Shown here one piece after another: positions 51,187 through 62,368 of a DNA stretch of 64,000 nucleotides. Made by a program: the position numbers and the translations under genes. Origin of the DNA: Ichthyophis bannanicus (Eukaryota; Chordata; Amphibia; Gymnophiona; Ichthyophiidae); assembly GCA_033557465.1 (NCBI GenBank), contig CM066033.1, positions 18,477,080 to 18,541,079 on the forward strand. The letters are read 5' to 3'. Position 1 is the first letter of the stretch. Each line of letters opens with the position of its first letter. The notes below the pieces were generated by a model. It was not told where the DNA came from and did not search any database. It worked only from the letters and a program-made list of their open reading frames with translations.

Positions 51187-53455
51187 TTGCTCTTTTCTCA
51201 AGCATATAGAACAAATATAGATTAAAGATGGAACTGAGTTCCCAGAAAATAATGAGAACTTGAGTTGATTGGATAAAACCAAATCTTGCTTGTCAGCAAT
51301 GATCCAGGAGAGGTTTGAGAAAAGAATGAGAGAGAGAGAGAGGCAGAAAGGTGAAGCCGCAAATGCCTTGCAATCCAAGATGATGATCTGGGCTACTGCT
51401 CTAAGACGCCTCGAGGACACAGAAGGCCTGAAGAACCGGAACCTTGCATATTTATGTCTCTGAAGAGACATGAATAGGCAGGGTGGAATCGGCCAAGAAG
51501 AACCCGAGGATAGTCATGAATGCCTTGCGATCCAAGAAGAACCTGAAGATGAGGCCTAGCCACCAATGCCTTGTATCCTCTTAGATCTCTCACCTCAAAA
51601 GGATCTCTTTTTGACACCATAATTAATGAAGTAGCTTATACAAATCCTTGTGAACACTGCAATTTTAAAATCAGTCTAACAGCACTCTCACTGAGAACAG
51701 TGTATATGACAGATTCTAGTTATATGTGAGAGATAAGCCATATTTCTTTCTATTGGGATTGATGTTATAAAATGCTGCAAAATGATAGTTTTATATTGTA
51801 AGAATTTTACCCAGATTGTTCCTATTTTAGAATGAGCATATGTCCACTTAGCACTGGACCAATTAAGTTGATGGGAAAGGGACACTGTTTACTCATACTG
51901 TTATCTCATTGAGGAATCTAAATTTAAGTTATTAACAATTGTTTGATATTCTTAGCAGCCTTGCCAAATAAGGATGCATTAGTGTGGTATAAAAGAAACA
52001 GGAAAAGGACCGATGTAAGTAGTTGGTGGAATGATGCAGGTGATGAAAAAGTGTTGTGTTATGGAGGGATGAAGTGGAATATTAAAGGAGAAACTGTGAT
52101 AGACAATAAACTGATGAAGGTAATTTGAAGTGATGTATTTGCCTAATGAATATGTAAACAAAAAATTATGAGCACTTTATTTGACTGTGCCGTCTCCAGA
52201 AGCTTCAATTCAGGAAGTCATACTCAACAATTGGAAGAAATAGATATTTGGAGACAGGCTAGGTGCACCTTGCACCCTGATGAGCTCTGGAAAACCCACA
52301 CTGGCCATGTGGTACTTCCGGATGCTTTGTGCCTCACTTTTCCTCTGTATGTCCTGGCCAGGCATGCAGAGGCAAAGGGGGATGATTTGATGACAAATTC
52401 TCACACAATTGGGTATAATTCTAAAACTTGTCAAAATTGCAGAACACGTATGTGCAGCTTGTCTGATCTGAAACATGTAAAGGTCATTCAAGGGCAAAAT
52501 GGAATATTTCCTACAAGCAAAATGAATTTCCATTGATAGAGAGACAAGGAGTTAATCAAACTGCGAGATAAGATTGACACCATACGAGATAGTTACTAAT
52601 AGATCACTGAAAGTTTATAAAAGCAATATTTATTATCTGTAGGATATGATCTTAGTAAATATAGATGAAATTAAGTTTGTCTTATTGTGAAGTCTAATCT
52701 AGAATTTTTAGTCTTTTCATTTAATATTGGCGCTGCTCTTCTGAATGAGGCCTGGAGCCATGTCATCAACTGCAAGCCGGAGAGTCCAGCGGAGGGAATT
52801 GGCCAGAGTCCAGATGGAGCAGACCATCCCGAGAGATCTGGACCACACACCGCAGAAACGTGTGAGGAAGTCCCTATCTGCTTCAATGTGTCGCAATGAA
52901 AGAAAGACCAAGATGTCCACCTACAAGAATGAGAGGTTCAACTGCGGAGAAGCAGGCCGAATTATCTGAAAATAGGAAAAGGACTATTGGACTTTTGTGG
53001 ACTTTTGTGAATGATTTTTTTTTTCTTATGTATTGTTATTGTTTCCTTGGAAAGTAACTGTAATTTTAGTATCTCAGATTTTTTTTCTGCTGAACACCAT
53101 GTGCCCAATTGCTTATGTCACCTGTTCCCCAGATTTTAGTTATTAGAGTCTATGGGGCAGATGTACAGTGGGAAAAAGTTCTGAATGTGCAGGTGAAATG
53201 AATTCCCCACTGCATGGGGAACTGATAAAGATAGCTGAGACCTACAAGCCATTTGGCTTTGACAATTGTAATGCTGGGGGGGGGGGGATGGGAAAGTATC
53301 ACCCAAATTACACTGAGGCTTGTCCCCTCCAGCGTTTGCCTTAATGCTATCCACTATGTTTTAGCCCAAGTTGTTATTACTGTATTTCTAAATGAATTAC
53401 AAAGGCGATTCAGCCATTGCTTATGTGCAATATCCTTGTTGATCCAAGGGTGGAA
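51187..53455 (+). other. LTR-element 3' internal region
   Basis: About 2.3 kb without long ORFs. The only recognisable coding relic is at 52168-52533. The last bases before the right LTR, AAGGGTGGAA (53446-53455), form a short purine run where a polypurine tract is expected. A G run lies at 53275-53287. No envelope gene was identified. Confidence 0.55.
52168..52533 (+). pseudogene. Possible integrase N-terminal relic of the LTR element
   Basis: A 122-codon frame with pattern W-x-x-A-x-C-x-L-H-P-D-E-L-W followed by VVLPDAL, His-containing helix and CQNCRTRMC. This order resembles the zinc-binding (HHCC) N-terminus of retroviral integrases and its preceding linker. Catalytic-core residues are not visible downstream. 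The match is by eye and weak; it is the main hint that the element derives from an ERV. Confidence 0.4.
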
Positions 53456-54389
53456 TGTATTACTAATTAAAGATTTATGTGGATTTTTTTTTTTTTGGAT
53501 CAGCAAAGATATTGTACTTTATTATAAGAAATTGAACTCATGAGCTATTCTGCCTGTGAGGACTCATGCTGAGCCAATTTACTAGCTCAGAGACCAAGGC
53601 TGTATTTATCTTAACACATCTAGCCTGGGGAGTGTTGAAAGGCCAGAAAGGGAGACAGAATTCTTCCCTTGGCCTTTGAACAATTCTCTTGGCCAATATA
53701 GAAACATTTGCCTAGATAATGTAAAAGCTTTGAGCTGATTCTAAAACCATGGGGGGTGTCTCCCTTGGCTGGAAAAAGCTGGATGAGTGACTCAACAGCT
53801 AACATTTCACGAGCACAGATTTGGCCCTGGCCAATCCTGGTGTGAACCATGTGCACAGGATTGGCTCTGACCAATCCTGCTTTGAGCATACAGTGTGTTA
53901 ACCTATGGCATGCAGGCAAGTTTGAATCTGTGTTAACCTATGGCATGCAGCCAGCACAAGTTTGATTCTGTGTTAACCTATGGCATGCAGCCAGCATGAG
54001 TCTGGTTAAAGTACTTTAGGGGGACTCTCAGAAGGAAAGATGGGACTGCAACTGATATACGAGACAAGCGTTCCGGATTTTCCTCCTGAGTGATCGCTGA
54101 ACAGTCCCCCACCTGGAGTGATGAGCTATAATATCCGGTAAAAATATTAATGCTTACCTCTGTGCTTTATCATTATTTCAAAAGGACTTAATTTAATAAA
54201 CTCATATTGCATTTACTAAAGTGTCTATGCATAGTCTGTGAGCTAAATGAATGACAGGGTTAACTCATATTGTATTTGGGCTAATGAGTGACAGAGTTAA
54301 CTCATACTGTATGTGCCAGAATATTTTTGCCTAGTCAGTGAACTAGTGAGTGATAGGGTTAAAGGAAAAGCGTAAAACTTGGCAATACA
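53456..54389 (+). repeat. Right LTR (934 bp)
   Basis: Almost identical to 36929-37860: four substitutions and two extra Ts in the poly-T run. Ends AATACA followed by the TATTC duplication. Confidence 0.92.
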
Positions 54390-54696
54390 TATTCATAGGA
54401 ACATAAGAAATGTCATACTAGGTCAGACCACTATCCATCAAGCCCAGTATCCTGTTTCCAACAGTGGCCAATCCAATTTTCCAATAGTGGCCAATACAAG
54501 TACCTAGCAGTTTCCCAAAAAGACATGCAGGTTCCAGAATGCTTGTACTGGGGCAAGCAGTGCATTACCCGGGTCTCCTTTGTTAATGGCTTATGGATCT
54601 TTCCTCCAGGAATTTGTCCAAAACTTTTTCTAACCCAGCTACATGAGTAGCTTTTAATACATCCTCCAGTAATGAATTCTAGAGTTTGATTACATG

Positions 54697-55389
54697 TTAA
54701 ATGAAACAATATTTCCTCTTATTAGTCTTAAACGGGTTACACCATAGCTTCATTGCATGTTCCCTAGTCTTTCTACTTTTTGATGGCGTAAAGAATTGAT
54801 CTACGTTTACCTGTTTCACTCTATTCATTAATTTATAGACTTCTATCATATCTCCCCTCATCCGACTGTTTTCTAGGTTGAAGAGCCCTAGGCTTTTAAA
54901 CTTCTCCTCATATTCAAGGTGTGGTCGCACCATGGAACGACAAAGAGGCATTAAAATATTCTTTGTTTTATTCTCCATGCCTTGCCTTATGATTCCTAGC
55001 ATCTTATTTGCCTTCCTGGCTGCTACTGCACACTGGGCGGAGGATTTCAATGTGCTATCCACGATGACACCTAAATCTTTTTCCCAGGTGGTGGTTCATA
55101 ATGTGAAACCTTACATCATGTAACTTTAGCTTGGCTTTTTCTTTCCTAGGTGCATAACTTTGCATGTGTCCACATTAAATTTCATCTGACATTTGAACGT
55201 CCAGTCTTCCAATTTATTAAGGTCCTCTTGAAATTTTTCACAATCCTCTTGGGTTTTAACAACTTTGATTAATTTTGGGTCATCTACAAATTTGACTCCC
55301 TCACTTGTTATTCCCATTTCCAGGTAATTTATAAATATGTTAAAAAGCAGCAGACCCATCACAGATCCCTGTGGTACTGCATTATTCAC
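54697..55389 (-). pseudogene. CR1-B reverse transcriptase C-terminal half
   Basis: Two open pieces (55389-55126 and 55062-54697). The first holds VPQGSVMGLLLFNIF and the catalytic-site region, the second QCAVAARKANKMLGIIRQGM, LCRSMVRPHLEYE and LENSRMRGDMIEVYKLMN, all standard CR1 blocks. A stop near 55125 and a deletion after the HLEY motif separate conserved segments. Confidence 0.85.
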
Positions 55390-56161
55390 CTTTCTCTATT
55401 GAGAAAATTGGCCATTCAGCCTATCTTCTGCTTTCTATCTTTTAACCAGTTCCTGATCCACAATAATACACTACCTCCTATCCCATGACTTTTTAACTTC
55501 AACAAGAGTCTCTCATGAGGGACCTTGTCAAAGGCTTTCTGAAAATACAGATACACTATTGACTGGCTCATCTTTGTCTACCTGTTTATTCACACCTTCA
55601 AAAAAAATAGAACAGGTTAGTACAACAAGACGTTCCTTGGCTAAAGCCATGTTGGCCTTCTCCCATTAAACCATGACTATCTACCTGTTCAGTAATTTTG
55701 TTTTTTATAATGGTTTCTACCATTTTGCCGGCAACTGACATCAGGCTCACCAGCCTGTAATTTCTCGGATCACCCCTGGAACCCTTTTCAAAAATTGGCG
55801 TTACATTGGCTATTCTCCAATTTTCAGGTACTACAGATTACTAATAGTAGGTCTACAGTCTCATATTTCAGTTCTTTCAACACCCTCGGATGTATACCAT
55901 CCAGTCCAGGTAATTTGCTACTCTTTATCAAATAGTTGCAATATACCTTCCTGACTTATGGCTATTTCTTTAAATACAATTTCAGTCATGGGTACCTTCC
56001 CTACATCTTCTTCAGTAAAGACCGAAGCAAAGAGTTCATTCAGTTTCTCCGCTATGGCTATGTCCCCTCTTAGTGCCCCTTTTACCCCTCTATCATCTTA
56101 TGGTCTAACTGACTCTGTCCCAGTTTTTTGCTATGAATATATTTGAAAAAGTCTTCACTAT

Positions 56162-56793
56162 TGGGGTCGTCCATTCCTGCTATTCGTCCCCTCTACCGAC
56201 CCTAAATAATTTCTCTGCATTTTGTATGGGGTGGTTAGATGGGGGTGGCGTGAGGGCGGGAAGTGGCCCCAGATATACAGAGCCGATTCCAATGTCGGCC
56301 CTGTATGTCCGGGGCCGGCAGACTGTACGGGGAACTTATTCCACCTCTGAGATAGAATAAGTTCCCCTAATTGGCAGGGAACAGCAGGCCTGGGCATTGA
56401 AAGAAGTAGGAGGGGGTAGATGAGATTCCCCACAGACCGAACCTGGCCTTGGGGCGTCAGATTGGGGGTTGGGCTGCGGGGAATGCAAAGTCTGTTTGGG
56501 GGCCAGGGATCACGGTTCTTGAATGGAGACACGGTGCCATAGCGCCTGGACATCATGGTGCCATGGCTCCATTCAGGAGCCCTGACTGAGTTATCCGGGC
56601 AAGGCCTGTATGTGCAGGCTGACTGGGATCGAGGTCCCGTCCTGCACGTACAGGCCAGTACGCAATTCTGATCCCACAGGGCTAGACGTGCCCCACATGA
56701 TCAGAATCATGGCTAACTCTCTGTGTCCGATTCCGACTGGGCACACAGAGGGCCAGGACATCCAGGATGGAATCGGGCCCTATGCATTTTTGC
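56162..56793. mobile_element. Unidentified GC-rich insertion inside CR1-B
   Basis: CR1 coding is continuous from 56161 to 56794, so about 630 bp were inserted. The ends share ATGCATTTT-like and GGGCCxGATTCC-like inverted motifs (CCGATTCCAATGTCGGCC near 56284 and GGAATCGGGCCC near 56770). Composition suggests a non-autonomous DNA transposon. No transposase coding and no certain target duplication seen. Confidence 0.45.
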
Positions 56794-56905
56794 TTTCACA
56801 GCAAGCTTCTTCTCAAATTCTCTCTTTGCCAGCCTTATCAATTACTTGCATCTAACTTGCCAGTGCTTATGTTTCCAGTTTTCATCTTTTGCCTCCTTTT
56901 TCTAT

Positions 56906-57440
56906 TTCCTGGACTATTACATGGACCACCCAAACAATCAGACCCCTACAGATGGCACTAACGTCTGCTGCCCGCATCATCACCGGATCATAAATTCCTC
57001 CCTCCCCCCGAGCCAACTGCATTGGCTTCCGATCACCTCCGGGATCAAATTCAAAACAGATCTCAACATATACAAGATCCAGCACAACTTGTCCCCTGAC
57101 ATTCTCGTCAACATGAACACAAGCACAAGACCCAGACAACGCAACAGAGTGGAAACCATTCAGACCTCTAGCATCTACTCTCAAACCACCCAATCCACAT
57201 CTGCAAGAGCATTATCACTAGCAGTACCGGCCCTCTGGAACTCCCTTCCATATGACCTGAGAGCCACCACTGATGCCAAAGTCTTCAGGAAGAAACTCAA
57301 AACTTATCTTTCCATAGAACACTATGGAGCCGTCACTTAATGCACAACTCCCCCCCCCCCGACAAAATCAGCTGACTCAAATCATGACATCTGTAAATAT
57401 TGTATATATGCCTCTTTGTAAATACGTTGATATCAAGAAC
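56906..57440 (+). mobile_element. L2-like LINE 3' end fragment
   Basis: Encodes, with one frameshift, LQMALTSAARIIT, LHWLPITSGIKFKTDLNIYK and ALSLAVPALWNSLPYDLRA, matching the C-terminus of the L2-like LINE at 28600-29006. It is 5'-truncated and ends with a C run and a short 3' UTR. Confidence 0.82.
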
Positions 57441-57476
57441 CTCCCGCATGTCCCCAACCCCACACGACTAATGTAT

Positions 57477-58146
57477 TACTGCCATGTATCGGAGTCTTGC
57501 TTAAGGGGAGTGCGGTCCATGTCGCGATTATACCCCTTGCCGGAACACGAGAGAGATTTACTTCGGTCCCTAGGGTGGACGCGGCCATGTCGGCAGTTAC
57601 CAAGAAGACAACCATCCCTGTTGAGGCAGTGCGACCCTTAAGGATGCCCAGGACAGGAAGCTAGACACGTTATTAAACAAGCCTTTGACATCAATGCTCT
57701 GGCTCTCCAGGCATTCGTGTGCAGGGCTTGGGTGGCCAGTGACCTCCCTGCTTATCAGGAGTCTGGCGAAGAATATGGCTTCGGTGGTGGCCGCCTGTCG
57801 CTATCTGTGGCTCCGCAACTGGGCGGCAGATGGTTCCTCTAAGGCTCGACTCAGCAAGCTCGCCTTCAAGGGAAAGCTTTTGTTTGGGAAGGACCTGGAG
57901 AGACTGGTTAAGGAGCTGGGAGAATCTAAGGGAGGCAGGCTCCCAGAGGAAAGACCAAAAGAGAGTCACATCCCCGCGCCTGCACTGTCTCAGCTTTGTG
58001 ACTTTCGTAAGTTACGGTCAGCTCGCACAACACCCTTTCAGAGGGGACGCTTCCCTGCAAAAGGACAGAATTTCCAGGGGTTTCAGGGGGCAGGAAGGGG
58101 ATTTGGGGTCTCTTCATCCACCTCGGGTCCTAGGAAGCCACAATGA
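57477..58146 (+). pseudogene. DIRS-E GAG C-terminal remnant
   Basis: Pieces RLYPLPEHERDLLRS and, from 57685, NMASVVAACRYLWLRNWAAD, KARLSKLAFKGKLLFGKDLE and a Gly/Phe/Arg-rich tail (NFQGFQGAGRGFG) match the DIRS-D GAG end. A frameshift near 57640-57685 separates them. Ends TGA at 58144-58146. Confidence 0.83.
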
Positions 58147-58148
58147 AG

Positions 58149-59545
58149 CGAGGGGGACCCGGGCCGGCTGGTGGAGGGGGGGAGAGGGGGCGCCTGCGGC
58201 AGATTTTTCTCTGCTTGGATTGGGTCACTTCCAATCAATGGGTTCTGGAGGTGGTTTGAGAGGGGTATGCCCTCGAACTGGCAAGACCAATCCCCCCATC
58301 GTTTGTGCAGTCGCCTTGCACAGCCCTGTCCAAGGCCTCGGCAGTAAAGGAAACCTTGGCGCAGCTTCTGCTCCTGGGAGCGGTCGTGCCAGTTCCCAAA
58401 AGCCAGTGCGGCTGCGATCGGTACTACATTTATTTTGTGGTTCCCAAAAAGGAGGGTTCCTTCCATCTGATTCTCGACCTCAAACGAGTCAATCATTGTC
58501 TCAGGGTTCCTCACTTTTGCATGGAAACCCTGAGGTTGGTAATAGTGGCAGTATGGCAGGGAGAGTTTCTAACGTCTCTCGACCTCACGGAGGGATATCT
58601 CCACATTCCCATCCGCTAGTCACACCTACAGTTCCTGCTGTTTGCGGTACTTATGGGACACTTTCAGTTTCAGGCATTACTGTTTGGACTGGTAACGATG
58701 CCTCGTACCTTTACCAATGTGATGGTCATAGTGGCAGCAGCTCTTCGAAAAGAAGGGATCCTGGTCCACCCGTACCTCAATGACTGGTTAATCCACACCA
58801 AGTCCAAGGAGGAGAGTGTAGAGGCAACAACCAAGGTAGTCAATCTCTTGAGGAGCCGGGGGTGGGTAATCAACTTGTCCAAGAGCAGACTGGTTCCCTC
58901 CCAGGAGATCAAGTATCTCGGGGCAAGGTTCGACACCCGCTTAGGGAAGGTGTTCTTGTCAGTTCAGAGGACAAGGGAGCTTTGGCGTCTGGTGGGTCAA
59001 CTTCTGGCCATGAGGGCGCCCACCGCTTGGCATTATCTTCAAGTTCTGGGGACCATGGCAGCGATGATCAAGCTCATACCCTGGACGAGGGCCCACATGA
59101 GACTGCTCCAGTGATCCCTTCTCCGTCACTGGTCTCATCAGCATCAGCCTTTGTCCACAGTGCTACCATGTCCTCCGGTGACCAGGAGAGCCCTAGACTG
59201 GTGGCTCCAGCCAGGGAAGCTGTAGCAAGGGATGCCTCTCGAGTCATTGCGGTGGATTCAGTCGGGTCCTCCAGAGCGTAGAAGCCCATCCAAGACTGGT
59301 AGTTCTGATAGCCCTGGATTGGCCACAGAGGCCGTGATATGCCGACCTCCTGAGGCTACTGGCCAATTGCCCCTGGTGACATCCGGTGAGAGACAACCTC
59401 CTAATTCAGGGTCCAGTCCAGATGCCGCAGGTGGGACAATTCTCGCTTACGGCTTGGCTCTTGAAAGGGCAAAGCTGCAAAAGCGTTGGTACTCCAGGAT
59501 GATCATCATGACCTTACTAAATGTGCAGAAGCGTTCGACCTGTGT
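58149..59545 (+). pseudogene. DIRS-E RT / RNase H / recombinase remnant with internal deletion
   Basis: RT motifs IYFVVPKKEGSFHLILDLKR, TSLDLTEGYLHIPI, FQALLFGLVTMPRTFTNVM and HPYLNDWLIHTKS (catalytic YLDD changed to YLND). A TAG follows YLHIPIR at 58617-58619. RNase H is deleted soon after its start (junction about 59280). Then the -1 frame runs from the methyltransferase-like end (SGSSPDAAGGTILAYGLALE) directly into recombinase N-terminal residues (KRWYSRMIIMTLLNVQKRST), as in DIRS-A. Confidence 0.82.
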
Positions 59546-59547
59546 CT

Positions 59548-59805
59548 CATAAGAACATACGATATGCCATACTGGGTCAGACCAAAGTCCATCAAGCCCA
59601 GCATCCTGTTTCCAATAGTAGCCAATCTTGGTCATACTTTCCTAGCAGTTTCCCCAAAAGACACAGGTTCCACAATGCTTGTATTCTGGTTAAGCATTGA
59701 TATCCTGGGTCCCCTTTTAATAATGGTTTATGGACTTTTCCTCTAGGAACTTATTATTTTCTTTTATTTGTCTTAAATAGTTTACCCTGTAGTTTCATTG
59801 CATGT
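59548..59805 (-). mobile_element. CR1-like LINE 3' tail (CR1-C)
   Basis: Minus-strand tail of the CR1-B family (ends CTTATG at 59548, with ATGGACTTTGGTCTGACCCA). Severely 5'-truncated; no coding domain. Confidence 0.78.
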
Positions 59806-60755
59806 CATAGAAACATAGAAACATGATGACAGAAAAAGACCTATCTACTCTGTCCTTCCATATCAACAACTACAACAGTCCACTTTTTACCTTTAGAGAT
59901 CCTCTGTGTTGGTCCCATGCTTTTTTGAATTCACTTACTGTCCTCATCTCTACCACCTCCACTATTCCATCTCTACCACCTCCACTATTCCATGGATCCA
60001 CTACTCTTTCCGTAAAGAAATATTTCCGCATATCACTCCTGAATCTATCTCCCTTCACCCTCATCCCATGTCCCCTCGTAGCAGAACTTGCTTTCAATTG
60101 AAAGAGGCTCTCTCCCTGAACATTTATGCCACGGAGGTATTTAAACATCTCAATCATATCACCTCTATCCCGCCTTTCCTCTAAGGTGTACATATTAAGA
60201 TCCTTAAGTCTGTCCTCATATGCTTTGTAATGAAGCCCACTAATCATTTTAGTAGCCACCCTCTGCACCGACTCCATCCTGTTCACATCCTTTTGAAGGT
60301 GCGGTCTCCAGAATTGCACACTATACTCCAAATGAGGTCGCACCAAAGACTTATACAGAGGCATTATCACCTCCTGTTTTCTGCTAGCCATTCCTCTCCG
60401 TATGCACCCAAGCATCCTTCTAGCTTTTGCCGTCGCCTTTTCTACCTGTTTAGCTACTTTAAGATCATCAGACACAACCACGCCTAGGTCCCGCTCTTCT
60501 TTAGTGGACAAAAGTACTTCACCTCCTATACTGTATTGCTCCCTTGGATTGCTGCAGCCCAAATGCATGACCTTACATTTTTTAACATTAAATCCGAGCT
60601 GCCAAATTCTAGACCATTCTTCAAGCTTAGCTAGATCCCTCCTCATGTTATCTACCCCTTCCTGGGTGTCTACTCTATTGCAGATTTTGGTATCATCTGC
60701 AAAGAGGCAAAACCTTACCCGACAGCCCTTCCGCTATAACACTAACAAAGATGTT

Positions 60756-60771
60756 AAAAAGAATCGGACCA
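60756..60771. repeat. Target-site duplication of the half-L1, left copy
   Basis: AAAAAGAATCGGACCA, repeated exactly at 62353-62368. Confidence 0.9.
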
Positions 60772-62352
60772 TGGGAGAAGTCAGCTAACCTGGGAGCACC
60801 CGCGGTTCCATCTCGGCGGAGCAGGGCTGCAGGAAGGAGAAGAGACCCGGAGGCTCAGCCGCAGGCACCTGGGCAGGCGTTCCTGCCGTGGAGGACCCCT
60901 CCTGCGATCCACATAAAGCTCGGTGAGCGTTACTCGCGGCTTGCGAGTCGCGGCTTGCGGGGCGGTGTCTTAAGGGGCGTGTCATAAGGGGTAGGACACG
61001 CTCCTTTTGCGCTCCTTCGGCGCTCCTGAGAGAAAGAACGTGACGTTGCCTGCTGTGCCCATGGGGAAACGCAAAGGTAAATCGTTGGTTAAATCTAGTG
61101 CTGGAGAGCAGGCCGGTGGAGGCAAAGTGACTGGCCCCATGGACAAACATGTTTCGTCGTTGCAGCCCGCAAATATTTCGTCGGACCGAGCTTCTTTAAG
61201 CCCGGAGTTCCGGCTGCCGCCCCCTCTCCCCCTGCCTCTTTCTTCCTCTACCTTATTAGAAGCTCCTACTGCGTCTCTGTGTTCTCCCTTAAGTCCGGTG
61301 CGCCCCGCTGCGTCTGACCAGAATCCTCCTCTCATTTTTGGGGAGGTTACATTAAATGACATTTGGGCTGCTATTCAGCAGATAGATACACGTTTATCAG
61401 CTACTGTTGCATCTTTATGCTGTCTTACGGGTAAAGTTGTGGATAAGTTTAAAATTGTTGATCAGCAATTGAATGCTTTAAGTTTGTCTCCTGCCCGCGC
61501 TGATTCTCCTCTTCCTTTGCTTTGAGATATTTCAGCTGTTTCTTATCGTGTAGAAATGTTGGAGAATCAGCGGCGGGCTAGGAACCTTCGCTTCCTTAAT
61601 TTTCCCTCTACGCATTTATTGGCTCCTAAGATGTTGCTGCAAAAGTATTTCTCTGAAATTTTACAATTGAAAAGTCCTGTAGAAGTGGTTCAAGTGTATT
61701 CTTTTTCTTCTGATGGCCTAACGGTATTTGGTACAGGAGGTGCTTCGGCTCCTTCTGTTCAATCCGTAGGTCAGGACTTGACAGCATTCCTAGAGGACTC
61801 TACAGATTCGATCTCTAGACGTTGCACTTTAGTTGCGACGTTTGAGTCCGAATCTGTTAAATTATCTGTGCTTAGAACCTATTTTAAGCACAGAGAAGCT
61901 TTATTTTGTGGGGCTAAGCTGCAGGTTTTCCCTGACGTTGGTAGAGTGACACAGCTGAGACGCAAGCAGTTTTTGGGATTTAGAACCAGAGTTGTTGCTT
62001 TGGGTGCAACCTTTTTTTTGAGATTCCCCTGTCGTTGTCTGGTTGTTTACCAGGGACGAAATTTTTCCTTTATTGATATTGAGCAGTTGCAAAAATTCCT
62101 GTGTGATAGGGAACAGGTTGAGAATCAGGGGGTGGTATAATTATTGAGTATGTGCTCCCTAATGTGGAGTGTATTTAACTCCTTATTGCTGTATATTTTG
62201 AAGTTTTCTTATACAACTGGTTTTTTCTCCGTAATGTGTATGAAATTTTCTTTGTTCTTCTTTGAATTGTAATCTGCATTTATTGTGTTGTTTTCCTACT
62301 TTATTGTTGTATTCAAATAGAAAAGCTTTAAATAAAAAAATAAAAAAATAAA
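60772..62352 (+). mobile_element. ORF1-only half-L1 retrotransposon (HAL1-like)
   Basis: A 1.58-kb insertion with a GC-rich 5' leader (60772-61060), a single ORF1-type coding region (61061-62140), a 212-bp 3' UTR and an A-rich tail, flanked by a perfect 16-bp target duplication. There is no ORF2. The structure matches half-L1 elements, which carry ORF1 only and borrow L1 ORF2 activity. The intact 5' leader and perfect duplication argue that this is a complete unit rather than a truncated L1. Confidence 0.87.
61061..62140 (+). pseudogene. Half-L1 ORF1 protein with one in-frame stop
   Basis: Starts MGKRKGKSLVKSS. The N-terminal third is Pro/Ser-rich. A heptad-like stretch (TLNDIWAAIQQIDTRLSATV to KFKIVDQQLNALSL) suggests a coiled coil. 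A TGA at 61523-61525 interrupts; the same frame continues with SYRVEMLENQRRARNLRFLN (RRM start of L1 ORF1), YFSEILQLKSP, and the C-terminal domain with RRKQFLGFRTRVVALGATFF. Only one stop in 360 codons, so the copy is young. The protein would bind its RNA as a trimer. Confidence 0.85.
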
Positions 62353-62368
62353 AAAAAGAATCGGACCA
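62353..62368. repeat. Target-site duplication of the half-L1, right copy
   Basis: Exact repeat of 60756-60771; CR1-D sequence continues after it. Confidence 0.9.

Larger units (their letters stand above)
36929..54389 (+). mobile_element. LTR retroelement (ERV-like, probably non-autonomous) with two nested DIRS
   Basis: LTRs at 36929-37860 and 53456-54389 begin TGTATT and end AATACA. A 5-bp duplication TATTC (36924-36928 and 54390-54394) flanks the whole. A primer-binding-like site follows the left LTR and a short purine stretch precedes the right one. Removing DIRS-C and DIRS-D leaves only about 3.8 kb of internal sequence. No gag or full pol is visible, just an integrase-like relic. The LTRs differ by only four substitutions and a T-run length change, so the insertion is recent. 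Mobilisation by a related complete element is inferred. Confidence 0.85.
54395..56905 (-). mobile_element. CR1-like LINE (CR1-B), interrupted
   Basis: Minus-strand CR1 3' half. RT block B and C remains AVPQGSVMGLLLFNIFIN and KFVDDPKLIKVV (FADD decayed to FVDD), MKFNVDTCKVMHLGKKKPS, and the C-terminal part at 55062-54697. The 3' tail ends CTTATGTTCCTATG at 54395, beside the LTR element's target duplication. The 5' part resumes at 56794-56905 after an unrelated insert. Confidence 0.85.
57450..59545 (+). mobile_element. DIRS-E, truncated DIRS fragment (plus strand)
   Basis: Contains the GAG C-terminus, RT, the start of RNase H, then a deletion, then the end of the methyltransferase-like region and the first residues of the recombinase. 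It stops at 59545 where a CR1 tail begins. No terminal repeat or ICR remains. Protein similarity is closest to DIRS-D and DIRS-A. Confidence 0.88.

Noticed and set aside
51269..51463. Small ORF in the LTR element 3' region as a retroviral gene
   Set aside because: 64 codons, low complexity (REREREK-like), no family resemblance.
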